From: Synergistaceae bacterium
GTDB lineage: Bacteria > Synergistota > Synergistia > Synergistales > Aminobacteriaceae
Assembly (NCBI GenBank): GCA_017448375.1
Contig: JAFSLR010000313.1
Coordinates: forward strand, 1 to 64,000
Direction: 5' to 3'
Length of the DNA stretch: 64,000 bases
Below the pieces are notes generated by a model, which was not told where the DNA came from, searched no databases, and was given only the letters and a program-made list of their open reading frames with translations. Position 1 is the first letter of the stretch. The number at the start of each line of letters is the position of its first letter. Of this stretch, positions 23,849-33,325 are shown in pieces. The translations under genes and the position numbers were made by a program.

Positions 23849-26266
23849 TCAATCTAGGTTCACACTTGGAGTGCCAAATACTCTCTGTTCCAGTGCTTTA
23901 ATCCTTGCTTCCGCTGCGTTGATGTAGATTTCGGAATCTGTTTTTCTATAGATAACTACTGCTTTTTTCAGGCATTCGATGGCTTTATCAGCATTCTGTG
24001 CGTATTCCCATATTTTAGAGCGGAAATGCCAATCTTTTGCAATGTCGATATGATCCGGTCCTAGAAGCGGAAGCAACGTTTCACGAGCCACTTGGCTGTA
24101 ATGAAGAGCGTCTTCTATTTTCCCTTCCCTGGCCAGAAGTACTGCGTATATTTCATATGAAAAACTTCTTGAGTAATCATCATGAAACATGTTGAAGTGT
24201 GCAATTCCTTGCTGAATCATCTCTATCGCTTCGTCATAGCGACCCAGAAGGTAGAGAATCTTAGAAAGATGATATTCAGACCAACCCATTGCCTGCTCCG
24301 GCGTACAGCTATAAAATACGGAACAGAGTGCGTGGTTTTTTAGTTCCTGAGCATAGGCGGCCTCATAGTTTCCTAGCGAATAGTTTGCTTCTACGATACG
24401 TCCAGCGTTGTGTTGCATTAGATCACCTTCGAAACGGTCTATATCCTCGATCGGAACATCCTTTGTCAGTGCAGCTCCCTCCTCCGCAACAACGAGGCCT
24501 TCTTGATTCCTGCCGATCAGGATTAGTCCGTGAGCTAGTTTGTCGTAGCCATAGAGCTTCTGATACCGGAGAGGCGCTTCTACGATCAATTTTTTGCAGT
24601 CATCAAAGACCTGCTTGTAGAGGGAAAGGTCATAAACACGACCAATCTTTATGATGAGTGCATTCCAGTAGAGCGGGTGATTTTTCGGGAGGCGACGGCA
24701 CATGGTATCTGCAATCTCCTTGATGCGGAACCGTTCCATCACAGGAAGTTGTGGACCCCATTTATAGGTCTCATAGAAACTTGTAACCATCCTATGACAG
24801 CACTCTGAGTCCTTTTCTAACTCCTCCAGCATAAGATCGGCAATGAGGGGATGAAGGTGTACAGTATCCTGCACCTCGTCATGAATGATCCAGCTACGTG
24901 CAATAAGACTGTCGATTAGGTCATAGTCTTCAAAACCGCACCATTTATAGAAGGTTTCCACATGAATGCCGACGTTTGAGATTAGGGATAGATTTTTCAG
25001 GAGTCTCACTTCTTCCGCCGAAAGAGTGGACAGACGAAAGACCGCCCGGAGCCTTCCAAATATTTGATCTGCAAGTTTCTCGTTTTCCCTAAGGTTATGC
25101 AGCCGGTCATCTCTCAGTAGTTCTAACATCTTCTCCGGCTTTATCCGCCTTGACTGCATAGCTGAAGCCACCAGGCGGATACTCAGGGTATGGCGGTCAA
25201 GCAGGGTAATCAACTTCCGAACGATTTCTGTATCGACAGGTCCCATAGCTCGTGTATATTCGGAACGGAAGACGGCAAGAAGCTCCTCATCGTTCTGCAT
25301 TGGCTGCACTTCCATTTCGCGGTGCGCGCACCCTTGATGTATTCGTGTCGTGAAAATTACGCTATAAGTTCCGGAGAGGAATAGATCCAAGTCCGGGTCT
25401 CCATCCACATCAAAATTATCGACTACGATCAGGATTCTATGGTCCGCAATTCGCTTCATCAGTTCAATTTTCCTTCGTCCGTAGGCTTCATCGGAGTCAG
25501 CAGTAAATTCAGTTCGCTGTATCCCGTCAATGGGAAATGCGGAATCGCTGGCAAGAGTATGAGCAAGGCTTCCTTCAAAGGGTACCCACAGGACGGCATT
25601 GTAACGTTCAGCGTTTTCCTTGACATACATTTTAGCGAGCTCACTTTTTCCGAGTCCGCCCATTCCAACAAGAAACAGCTTATTGTATGTTCCGGATAGC
25701 TGTTCCTTAATGTAACTTAGTTCGTTCCTGCGTCCGACAAATTTCGTATCTGGGTAGACTAAAGATGTGATCAGTCTGTAGTTTTTTACAGGGAAAATGG
25801 TCTCTCCTGATAAAGCAGGAGTGGAAGTTAGCTCGACAAACTGCTCCTTTCCAAGAAGCCTTGAGACACGATCTACTAGTTCCCGCACCTTGAGTAGTTC
25901 TGGTGGAATACCGCCATTCATGATGTGAATGCGCCCCAAGAAATAATACATGTCGTCACTAAGCTGGCATTGCTCAATCTGAAAAGGAAGGAGAGATATA
26001 TCCTCATGGTTCTTGAAACGCTCGAAAGCGATATTAACCTCGTTGAAGCAATGCTCAGATAGATTTGACTTGCTATTTAAAACAAGTAAAAAGACTCGGC
26101 AGTACCGTATTGCTCGCACGATGGAACGAGCGTAATCATCGCTGCAGTCCCGCGGTGCGTACCAACAACTGATTCTGGCGCTCTCCAGTGCAACAGCTAA
26201 CTTATGCACAATATCTCCAGCACTGTCTGTGTGATAACTTATGAATACATCTCGCTTCTCATCCAT
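23849..26266 (-). CDS. TIR-NB-ARC-TPR protein 1
   Basis: ATG 26266 gives 805 residues; an ATG 20 codons upstream lacks TIR-like sequence. A TIR domain spans ~5-125 (DVFISYH; conserved Glu at E76 in HCFNEV). An NB-ARC/STAND ATPase follows with Walker A GMGGLGKS at 201-208, Walker B ILIVVDNFD and the sensor TTR. Residues ~420-520 are a winged-helix-like region, and the C-terminal ~300 residues are TPR-type repeats. This is the plan of bacterial NLR-like immune sensors: the repeats detect a trigger, the NB-ARC oligomerises, and the TIR cleaves NAD+ or makes a cyclic ADP-ribose signal. The trigger is unknown. It shares architecture and many motifs with TIR-NB-ARC-TPR protein 2 nearby. Confidence 0.9.
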   Translation of the reverse strand: MDEKRDVFISYHTDSAGDIVHKLAVALESARISCWYAPRDCSDDYARSIVRAIRYCRVFLLVLNSKSNLSEHCFNEVNIAFERFKNHEDISLLPFQIEQCQLSDDMYYFLGRIHIMNGGIPPELLKVRELVDRVSRLLGKEQFVELTSTPALSGETIFPVKNYRLITSLVYPDTKFVGRRNELSYIKEQLSGTYNKLFLVGMGGLGKSELAKMYVKENAERYNAVLWVPFEGSLAHTLASDSAFPIDGIQRTEFTADSDEAYGRRKIELMKRIADHRILIVVDNFDVDGDPDLDLFLSGTYSVIFTTRIHQGCAHREMEVQPMQNDEELLAVFRSEYTRAMGPVDTEIVRKLITLLDRHTLSIRLVASAMQSRRIKPEKMLELLRDDRLHNLRENEKLADQIFGRLRAVFRLSTLSAEEVRLLKNLSLISNVGIHVETFYKWCGFEDYDLIDSLIARSWIIHDEVQDTVHLHPLIADLMLEELEKDSECCHRMVTSFYETYKWGPQLPVMERFRIKEIADTMCRRLPKNHPLYWNALIIKIGRVYDLSLYKQVFDDCKKLIVEAPLRYQKLYGYDKLAHGLILIGRNQEGLVVAEEGAALTKDVPIEDIDRFEGDLMQHNAGRIVEANYSLGNYEAAYAQELKNHALCSVFYSCTPEQAMGWSEYHLSKILYLLGRYDEAIEMIQQGIAHFNMFHDDYSRSFSYEIYAVLLAREGKIEDALHYSQVARETLLPLLGPDHIDIAKDWHFRSKIWEYAQNADKAIECLKKAVVIYRKTDSEIYINAAEARIKALEQRVFGTPSVNLD

Positions 26267-26640
26267 AGTGTTATTTTCCTCGTTTTTTTTTCTGTCAATG
26301 GTCTTGCAGTACTGCCGCACAAGCACAGTTATAATAACAAAAATGTCCTTATTCTAGAAGCTCCAGCTTAAGTTGGATTGTCTGGATCACAATGCTTCTT
26401 TCCCTTAGCTGTCTAATAACATTAAGGTATAAATATATTTAGTAATTTTTGCCCATTATAACAGTTCTTTTATAAAAATATTTTTTATGTTTAGTTTAAC
26501 GATACTTGATATTATCTGAATTATACTAGAAAATTTCATCTGATTGAACATAGGCGTTGAATGGTGCTGGAGGCGTTTTTTTTAAAAGTTTTGAAGTAAT
26601 GATATACTATTTTATAATTTAGCGAAGAGGTATTTCGATA
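26267..26640. promoter_or_regulatory. Divergent AT-rich promoter region with -35/-10 for the TIR-Sel1 gene
   Basis: This gene-free stretch separates two divergent TIR genes. On the plus strand TTGAAG (26591-26596) and TATAAT (26613-26618) are 16 bases apart and 22 bases before the TTG start at 26641. The centre (26430-26540) is very AT-rich. No minus-strand promoter of similar quality was found. Confidence 0.5.
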
Positions 26641-28305
26641 TTGGAAGCATCAAGAGATGAAATATTTGATATTTTTGTTTCCTACAGGTTCAGTGACGGC
26701 GAACTCATAAGCAGGAAATTTGCCGATGCCTTAAAGGAGATGGGATATTCCGTTTATCACAATTCAGACAGGAATCATAAAGGGAAGTTTCCTGATCGAC
26801 TGAAGAGAGTGATAGACCACGTAAGGGATTTCCTGCTGATTGTTACGGAAAAGTGTTTGGAACATTTGATTAACAGTACCGACTCGGACGGAATTGACTG
26901 GGTAAAGGAAGAACTGTTAGAGGCTATTGCGCAGGGGAAGAATATTATTCCTGTAATGATAGCTAATGTTGATTGGCCAAAAAACTTATCGGTTTTGTCT
27001 AATGAAACCACTTCACTTATCCGGGATTTATCTGAACGTGAGAACATCAGGCTTCCGATTGATTTCGAGAAAGCACCTCCGCTGATTCTACTTTGCGGGA
27101 AACTGGATTCGAGGCCTAATGCTGGTGGTGTATTCAGAAATCAGAAGAATGATCCCAAATATGTTGATGTGAAGAAGCTGCTAGCTCAGCTCACGGATGA
27201 AGCGAATAACGGTAACCCTGTGGCAATGTACCAGCTTGCGGTTTTGTACCGTAACGGACTGGGTGATAAGCCTCGTGATAGTATCAATGAATATTATTGG
27301 CTGAAAAAGTTAATAGAAATTAATGATGAATCGGAGGAGGCGAAAAAGTATAAGGCTCACGCATATTGGCATTTGGGTGGAATGTATTATAATGGTGAAG
27401 TTCCCGAAGAGAGACAATCATTCGAAGAATCGTATAAGTGTAAAGAGAAGGCTAGTCGTTTATGCCCTGATGATTCCTCGTTTAACTCTTCGCTAATGTA
27501 CATGAAATCATGGGTAGTTGGAGTTGCATTTGATTATGAGGATATTGTTCGTTCTTTTGAGGCTATAGATGATTTAGAAAGCGCAGAAGCTAGTATAATT
27601 TTGCATCAGGCTGAATTTTATGATAGATATGGGGATTTTTCTCGGGCGATAGATTTATACCTCCGAGTATCTCATATATATAGCGGTGCTGCCTATAGGT
27701 TAGGAATGCTGTATCTGCGAGGGGTAGATTCAAATCCCCCTGATCCAAACGGAGTTTCAGCAGCTCATTACTTACAGGAAGCCGCAGATATGGGTTCTAT
27801 AGAAGCGGCATATGAATTAGGAGTACTATATTTTCGTCCGCCTATTTCGAAAACAAGAGCAAAAAATGTCCACCAAAACATAAAGAAAGCGATAAAATAC
27901 TTAAAGATTGCCGCAAATATTAATCATACCAACGCACAATATTATCTCGAATGGATATATTCTCATGATTTAGGAATTAGTCAGGATATTGCCAAGGCAA
28001 TTGAATATGGAGAAAACGCTGCAAGAAGTGGCTCGCTAAATGCTATGGTTACCCTTATCAGGTTATATCAGCATGAAGAGTGCAAAAATTACGAAAGAGC
28101 CTGTCATTATGCGGTTAAAGCTGCAGAAGCCTACCAAGAGGCCGCATTATCTGCGGGGTATTTCTTCTTGTTTGGATGGGGGTGTGAACCAAATTTGAGT
28201 GAAGCAAGAAAATATTTTAGGATGGCCCTTAAGCAGCATACACTTGAAGCTCAATACATGCTGGACTTGATTCATGAGATAGAGGAGAAAGGCAACCTTG
28301 CATGA
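26641..28305 (+). CDS. TIR domain protein with Sel1-like repeats
   Basis: The 554-residue protein starts at TTG 26641, ten bases after GAGG. A TIR domain occupies about residues 9-140 (IFVSYRFSDGE; conserved acidic WVKEEL with E90/E91; NIIPVMI). The remaining ~370 residues are Sel1-type repeats, helical pairs of 36-40 residues with alanine-rich A..YLG.LY patterns, which bind proteins or ligands. No transmembrane segment or ATPase domain is present. It is convergent with the second TIR-NB-ARC gene (18 bases apart). TIR-Sel1 proteins are usually taken as NAD-consuming effectors or regulators; no target can be read from the sequence. Confidence 0.85.
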   Translation: MEASRDEIFDIFVSYRFSDGELISRKFADALKEMGYSVYHNSDRNHKGKFPDRLKRVIDHVRDFLLIVTEKCLEHLINSTDSDGIDWVKEELLEAIAQGKNIIPVMIANVDWPKNLSVLSNETTSLIRDLSERENIRLPIDFEKAPPLILLCGKLDSRPNAGGVFRNQKNDPKYVDVKKLLAQLTDEANNGNPVAMYQLAVLYRNGLGDKPRDSINEYYWLKKLIEINDESEEAKKYKAHAYWHLGGMYYNGEVPEERQSFEESYKCKEKASRLCPDDSSFNSSLMYMKSWVVGVAFDYEDIVRSFEAIDDLESAEASIILHQAEFYDRYGDFSRAIDLYLRVSHIYSGAAYRLGMLYLRGVDSNPPDPNGVSAAHYLQEAADMGSIEAAYELGVLYFRPPISKTRAKNVHQNIKKAIKYLKIAANINHTNAQYYLEWIYSHDLGISQDIAKAIEYGENAARSGSLNAMVTLIRLYQHEECKNYERACHYAVKAAEAYQEAALSAGYFFLFGWGCEPNLSEARKYFRMALKQHTLEAQYMLDLIHEIEEKGNLA

Positions 28306-28323
28306 TAACTGACCATTTGCGCT

Positions 28324-30696
28324 TTACTCTTCACTTTCTTGCGCTGTGCGAATACTTTGCTCTGCATCTTGCCTTTTTTGTCTGATGCGTACTACATGAG
28401 GGTTATCTTCTCCGAGATACTGTTCCATGTCTAGCTCAAGAACGCTGTATAACATGACAGCTTCTTTTAGGTCGCCTTTGCGATAGGTATGATCAGCTAT
28501 AGCTTCCCGCGTGTATGCTGTAGTCATGCTTTTATTCCCTAGATTTCTGAATTTAATTTCTAGCGCACAGTGAAGATTTTTTTCTGCTTTCTCATATTGT
28601 CTTATGTGACTATAGCAAATACCTAAGTCTGCTAAAACATATGCACTGCTTGTATTTTCTTCTCCATAATGAAGCATCATGAAGTCATAATTGCTCTTGC
28701 AGAGTGTTATAGCTTCTTCGTATTTCCCTTGCAACATAAGCATACGTTCTCTTGCTATCCTCAAATCCTCATACTGCTCTGGATAAGCATCACCATTTTG
28801 AATTAAGTAAAGATACATTTTCTCTGCCTCATCATAATGTCTTACAGCTTCTTCAAAATCTCCGCGTTCAGAAGCACAGCGGCCAATCTTGAAGCAAGCC
28901 TGAGCAAATTTCGCTGATATTGGCGCGTTGCTTGCCCTGTAGTGTTCAAATGATTTCTTATAAAACTGTTCTGCGGAAGAATCATCACCGCTGTTCAAGT
29001 ATGCCCCCGCAAGATACAATGCCGCTAGAGCTGCCTGTTCTGACATGTCTCCGTATTCCCTGCATGAGAACGCATAAAACATTCTGCCCATTTCTTTAGC
29101 TTTTTCGTAATCTCCGCAAATCCAGCAAATGTTTACAAAGTCGCTGTATTCTGTGTAAAGAGATTTTACAGCTTCTGGGAACAAATATAGAAAATGCGAC
29201 AAAAGCGGATAGTAGTTATTCCTTTCCTCTTCAGTTAGCCACCAGCTATCTTTCATGAGTAACCACAGGCCAGTTACGTAATCACGGCAATTTTCAGGGT
29301 CAGGCTTCAATTCGTTCACAATGACATCACGGATTATGGAGTGCAGTTGAAGCACGTCATTTTCTTTGTCCAGTACAAGCCAGCTATTATCTATTAGCCC
29401 GTTAATTACGTCATAATTATCGAGTTTCAGTATTTGGCCTAATAATGTCGCTTCGATACCGTTCGGAGGAACTAATGACATGTACATGAGAATATGTTGC
29501 TTATCCTCTGATAGTCTTTCAAGCCTGAAAAGCTGCCGAATGTGATAATAAGAGCTATATTTTTCCGCAGTACCTTTCATCTGTACACCCTCTTGCAAGG
29601 GCAGATGGATTCCCGAATCTTTCAGCAACTGGAGCATTTTTTCAGGCTTGATGAAACTTGCTCGCATCTGTTTCGCTATAAGCTCGACAGTTATTGTGTG
29701 ATAGCTAATCAGATGGAGTATTTCATCTATGATACTCCAATTTTTGACATGGCGGTCATAATATTTCCTGAAAATATTTCTGACTTGTTCAATGTTCTCA
29801 ATATGTCCAATGTGAATAACGGGGTAATCGCTGTGATTGTTGCGCGTAGTGATTAAGACGTGGCATGGACAATTCAGAATGTCTTCTAAGTATGGATCAT
29901 TATCTGTGTCGAAGTTATCGATGATTAAAAGTGTTCTTTCGTTCACAATGCGCCGAAAAACATTCATTTTTCTCTGATACCAAGCCTCAATAGTTTCCTG
30001 CTCACTGCGCTGTAGATTCTCTATCAGAATTTCATTGCCGCAGAAAAGTTCCTGCAATCCTGAAATATACCGCGTAAATATTATTGTGCTGTAACGAGAC
30101 CTGAAAAGTTCTGCATACCTTCTAGCGATTTCACTTTTTCCGATTCCCCCCATGCCTTGAAGAAATAGAACGTGCTCACAGGTGAAATGATCTGCAATCT
30201 GCTTTATCTCTGAGTCCCTGCCTAAAAATGATTCCTTGGGATATTCTATACGTTCAACAAGTTGCAAGCGATTGGGATTAAGGTATACGGCATCTTCATC
30301 AGAAACATGAAGTACTCTTTGAAGCAACTCCTCTATTCGTTCTTCCAGAGGAGGCACTGAAGCATCCAGCCAGTGAGCGGGGGCTAGATGATAGCGCATT
30401 TTAGGACTCAGGTCTGTATTGTCTATTTTGAACGGTATAATGTAGTAGCATGTACGTGTAGCTTCGGTTAACTCTTTCAGGCATTCCGGCGAATTGATAG
30501 TATATTCGCCAACAATGAAGATGAAAATATCCGCCCGCGAAAGACCGTCCATGATTGATCCAGCCCAGTCGCCAGATGATATATTTCTGGGAGCAATCCA
30601 GCATGAAATACCATTTTCCTCAAGTCTACAGCATATTTTCTGAGCAATCGATGAATACTGATGTGCGTGAGATATGAATGCCAGATGTTTTTCCAT
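28324..30696 (-). CDS. TIR-NB-ARC-TPR protein 2
   Basis: The 790-residue protein has a TIR domain (LAFISHAHQ at the start; conserved Glu E75 in SPECLKEL), Walker A GMGGIGKS at 181-188, Walker B LLIIDNFD, sensor TTR, a winged-helix-like part and C-terminal TPRs from about residue 520. The architecture equals protein 1 but the sequences have diverged widely, so they are old paralogues or separate acquisitions. ATG 30696 lies one base after the TAA of the TrkA/RyR-like membrane gene, and its ribosome-binding site AAGGGG lies inside that gene's end. The two are therefore co-transcribed and probably act together. Confidence 0.9.
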   Translation of the reverse strand: MEKHLAFISHAHQYSSIAQKICCRLEENGISCWIAPRNISSGDWAGSIMDGLSRADIFIFIVGEYTINSPECLKELTEATRTCYYIIPFKIDNTDLSPKMRYHLAPAHWLDASVPPLEERIEELLQRVLHVSDEDAVYLNPNRLQLVERIEYPKESFLGRDSEIKQIADHFTCEHVLFLQGMGGIGKSEIARRYAELFRSRYSTIIFTRYISGLQELFCGNEILIENLQRSEQETIEAWYQRKMNVFRRIVNERTLLIIDNFDTDNDPYLEDILNCPCHVLITTRNNHSDYPVIHIGHIENIEQVRNIFRKYYDRHVKNWSIIDEILHLISYHTITVELIAKQMRASFIKPEKMLQLLKDSGIHLPLQEGVQMKGTAEKYSSYYHIRQLFRLERLSEDKQHILMYMSLVPPNGIEATLLGQILKLDNYDVINGLIDNSWLVLDKENDVLQLHSIIRDVIVNELKPDPENCRDYVTGLWLLMKDSWWLTEEERNNYYPLLSHFLYLFPEAVKSLYTEYSDFVNICWICGDYEKAKEMGRMFYAFSCREYGDMSEQAALAALYLAGAYLNSGDDSSAEQFYKKSFEHYRASNAPISAKFAQACFKIGRCASERGDFEEAVRHYDEAEKMYLYLIQNGDAYPEQYEDLRIARERMLMLQGKYEEAITLCKSNYDFMMLHYGEENTSSAYVLADLGICYSHIRQYEKAEKNLHCALEIKFRNLGNKSMTTAYTREAIADHTYRKGDLKEAVMLYSVLELDMEQYLGEDNPHVVRIRQKRQDAEQSIRTAQESEE

Positions 30697-30697
30697 G

Positions 30698-32794
30698 TTA
30701 GTTTCCCCTTTTTTCTGGCTTTATAAGCTCCATGACAACATTAACATTATTCCTGTCATTTTTCTTGAAGTCTCTGTTTCCGTGCGTAACAGAGTTTTCT
30801 ATCTGTGAAATCTCATCGAGCTTATCCCAGCCCACAAGGCATACGTGTTTTCTTGCTTCTTCATCTTGTCTAGGTTTTATGTCAGAGCTACCGTGCTCTT
30901 GAATTTCGGTCTGCTGCTTTTTGAGCCGCTCAGTAAATTCATCTATCTCCATGACATCGTACCCGAATGTGTAATGGAAAGCACACCATCTTAGATGTTC
31001 GCTCTTTGCGAGATTCTCTTTTTGTATGGGCGTTAATGTATTTGTCCCTACCATTATTTTGCGTATCAGCGGTATCAAGTAATCGACACTTGCACGGTTG
31101 CTCATTCTGTGGAAATATGCACATTGTTTCCAGTCTTCACTTATGCTGTTTCCTTTATCTTTATTGTAATGATGGTTAAGCTCCATAGCGTACCTGTCAA
31201 GTTCTCCCGAATAAAGCAAATCTGAGTCATATATCGAGTATGTTTCGCATTCCTGTGCAGAGATAGAATAACACCTTACGCTTTTTGAATCACAAGTGTA
31301 TACATTCTGCGGATGCCCCATAGCGTGGAGACGGTCAGCCATACGTATAGCTATATTCCTTGCAGTATCTCTGTCTTCAAGGCATATAACTATATATTTT
31401 AGCTTTGAGGCGTGTTCCTGAAGGTATTTGAAGCATTCTCCGCTCCTTATGTCGTACTGTTCAAAACCGATATCGGCATCGGGCGTTGCAAACATTTTAG
31501 AGTACTGCGATCTTACGAAGCCTGTTTTGTCGCCATGTTTAGGATCGAATATCGTAATTTTTAGATTGCTTCCCTCAAAACGCCCGTTAGCAAGAACTTT
31601 CCGCAATACTTCATGACCGATACGCCCGAAACCGCCTATAAGAACCTCTATATCCTCAGTAGCGCATCCGTCCTTATCGAAATTTATGAAATTGCACAAA
31701 GGATATTTATATATCAGGAGGCGGGCATTCATTTCGTACTCGTCAAAGGAAATTACTCTCCCGTAGCCGTATTGCTTCTTGTCTGACTGAAAGAGCATCC
31801 CTTTTTCTTCATCAGCACCAAGTAGCACTAGTTCTGTCTGTTCAGGGGGTATACCTTCTTTTTTGAGAGTGGCAGACATCTTGCGTGCGTACTGAAGATT
31901 TCTGTCGTAATCCTCCGATAGAGTATAAAGTCTCAGCTTCATATTCTTCTTCCCGATGTGAATTTCTTTCAGGAATGATGTGGTAGCTTTTAACGCATCT
32001 GCACCTGAATACACGAGTCCGCCAAGATTTTGTATTGAAGCCTCATAATTTTCACAGACCATGTTGTCTACATATACAAGCAGGTTATCTCCAGTATTTG
32101 TGATATTTCTGCTAAATGCGAGAGAGGTTGCATTGATGCCGAACACTAAATCTACACTGGAGACTTGTGTTTTTGTTCTGACCCACTTAAGCAGGTTATC
32201 TCCAAAACGTATAAGCAGTGTGCTTACAGCGGTAAGAAAAGCAATGAGATGAAGTAACCAGAACACAAGAACGAGCGGCGGGTATTTAGCTTCCGGCAAA
32301 CTGAAAAAGACATCAGCATTACCGCGACCATAAAACATCCAGCCTACATCCATGACAGAACTTATGATTACGTAAAAAACTTTATAGAACCAAGAAGCCT
32401 CCTTTGCCCAGACTAGGGAATCGTTTTTTGACAAGCCTAGCTCTAAGCCTCTATAGTGGCAGTAGAAATAGAAGATCATGCCTCCAAAGAACATCAAAAC
32501 AAATGCCCATTTCAGTAGGTTTGTTCTTCCATTGGGATACTTTGATATAAGTATTATCAGCTCTGGGAGAAGAACAATGGAAAGGATACATGCCACAGCA
32601 ATCTGGAAAGCTCCGTAATGCATAAAACCCATTAAAAGAGTTTCTGCGATAACCATGGAATAGAATGCTACTTTCAGTGACTTTACTCCATTGTATTTAT
32701 ATTTTAGTACGCAAAGTATAAGAACAATGAGTCCTCCTGATGCCGCTACAATATTGAGGTTATAAACCCGCGCTAAATCCCCGATATTATTCAT
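30698..32794 (-). CDS. Membrane protein with tandem TrkA-N domains and C-terminal RyR-like domain
   Basis: The 698-residue protein begins with five or six hydrophobic segments (about 15-31, 41-59, 62-84, 94-111, perhaps 135-152, and 172-195). Two Rossmann-like TrkA-N/RCK-type domains follow, at about 214-345 and 380-500; the second has a clear GGFGRIG dinucleotide-binding loop at 387-393. The C-terminus (about 592-690) fits the bacterial RyR domain: AKSEHLRWCAFHYTFGYD, then HVCLVGWDKLDE and a KNDRNNV helix. No TVGYG potassium filter is visible, so pore type is open. Such proteins are predicted nucleotide-gated membrane effectors in conflict systems. It heads an operon with a TIR-NB-ARC gene, which could supply the nucleotide. 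Confidence 0.8.
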   Translation of the reverse strand: MNNIGDLARVYNLNIVAASGGLIVLILCVLKYKYNGVKSLKVAFYSMVIAETLLMGFMHYGAFQIAVACILSIVLLPELIILISKYPNGRTNLLKWAFVLMFFGGMIFYFYCHYRGLELGLSKNDSLVWAKEASWFYKVFYVIISSVMDVGWMFYGRGNADVFFSLPEAKYPPLVLVFWLLHLIAFLTAVSTLLIRFGDNLLKWVRTKTQVSSVDLVFGINATSLAFSRNITNTGDNLLVYVDNMVCENYEASIQNLGGLVYSGADALKATTSFLKEIHIGKKNMKLRLYTLSEDYDRNLQYARKMSATLKKEGIPPEQTELVLLGADEEKGMLFQSDKKQYGYGRVISFDEYEMNARLLIYKYPLCNFINFDKDGCATEDIEVLIGGFGRIGHEVLRKVLANGRFEGSNLKITIFDPKHGDKTGFVRSQYSKMFATPDADIGFEQYDIRSGECFKYLQEHASKLKYIVICLEDRDTARNIAIRMADRLHAMGHPQNVYTCDSKSVRCYSISAQECETYSIYDSDLLYSGELDRYAMELNHHYNKDKGNSISEDWKQCAYFHRMSNRASVDYLIPLIRKIMVGTNTLTPIQKENLAKSEHLRWCAFHYTFGYDVMEIDEFTERLKKQQTEIQEHGSSDIKPRQDEEARKHVCLVGWDKLDEISQIENSVTHGNRDFKKNDRNNVNVVMELIKPEKRGN

Positions 32795-32923
32795 ACTCTA
32801 CACTGTCCCTTTACGAAAAATTATTTTGTGCGTATTGAAATTTATTATACATTGGACGTCGAAAATTGAATACATGCTGTATAATAAAAACCATAATAAA
32901 ATAAAATTAGGAAGTATTAGCGA
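32795..32923. promoter_or_regulatory. Divergent promoter region of the RyR/TIR operon
   Basis: On the minus strand TATAAT (32849-32844) stands about 50 bases before the membrane-protein ATG; its -35 is weak. On the plus strand another TATAAT (32880-32885) precedes the TIR-like remnant. The two -10 boxes face away from each other. Confidence 0.4.
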
Positions 32924-33060
32924 TGTCAAAACTTACATACAAGACGAAGGGCAATTCCTCCCCGCAGGGAAAACCCAGAGTTTTCTTCTCATGTAATCCG
33001 AAAGATTTTGAATATTATATCGTTTTGTCGACAGATAGTAGAAAGCGGTCAGGAAAATGA
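32924..33060 (+). pseudogene. 5' remnant of a TIR-like (GKPRVFFSC) gene
   Basis: ATG at about 32923 is followed by 45 codons (SKLTYKTKGNSSPQGKPRVF, then SCNPKDFEYY) before TGA. The start resembles toll/interleukin-receptor-like proteins that open with a TKGN..PQGKPRVYFTCHPEDF segment. The sequence then degenerates: later codons can be read only across stops. A ribosome-binding site (AGGAAG) and -10 box are still present, so a short peptide may be expressed. The rest of 33061-33325 shows nothing coding. Confidence 0.45.
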
Positions 33061-33325
33061 TTTCAAGGAGTGCTTGAACCGAATAAAAAGTTTTACCCGA
33101 TACCAGAGAAGAGCCTTAGAACCTGTTCAGTATCCCATGGAAACGTAATATAATCTTCTTATTTATGGAGTTCATCTGAAATTTAATTTAAGGAGGTGGA
33201 TAAACGTGGGATGAACATATACATTTTAAGTTTTTTAGCTATAATAAATTATAATGCAAAAACGAGTAGCAGTAACTGTACGGAATAGTCATTCTAAAAG
33301 TGCTGTTTTTCTGTGTATTTGCTGA

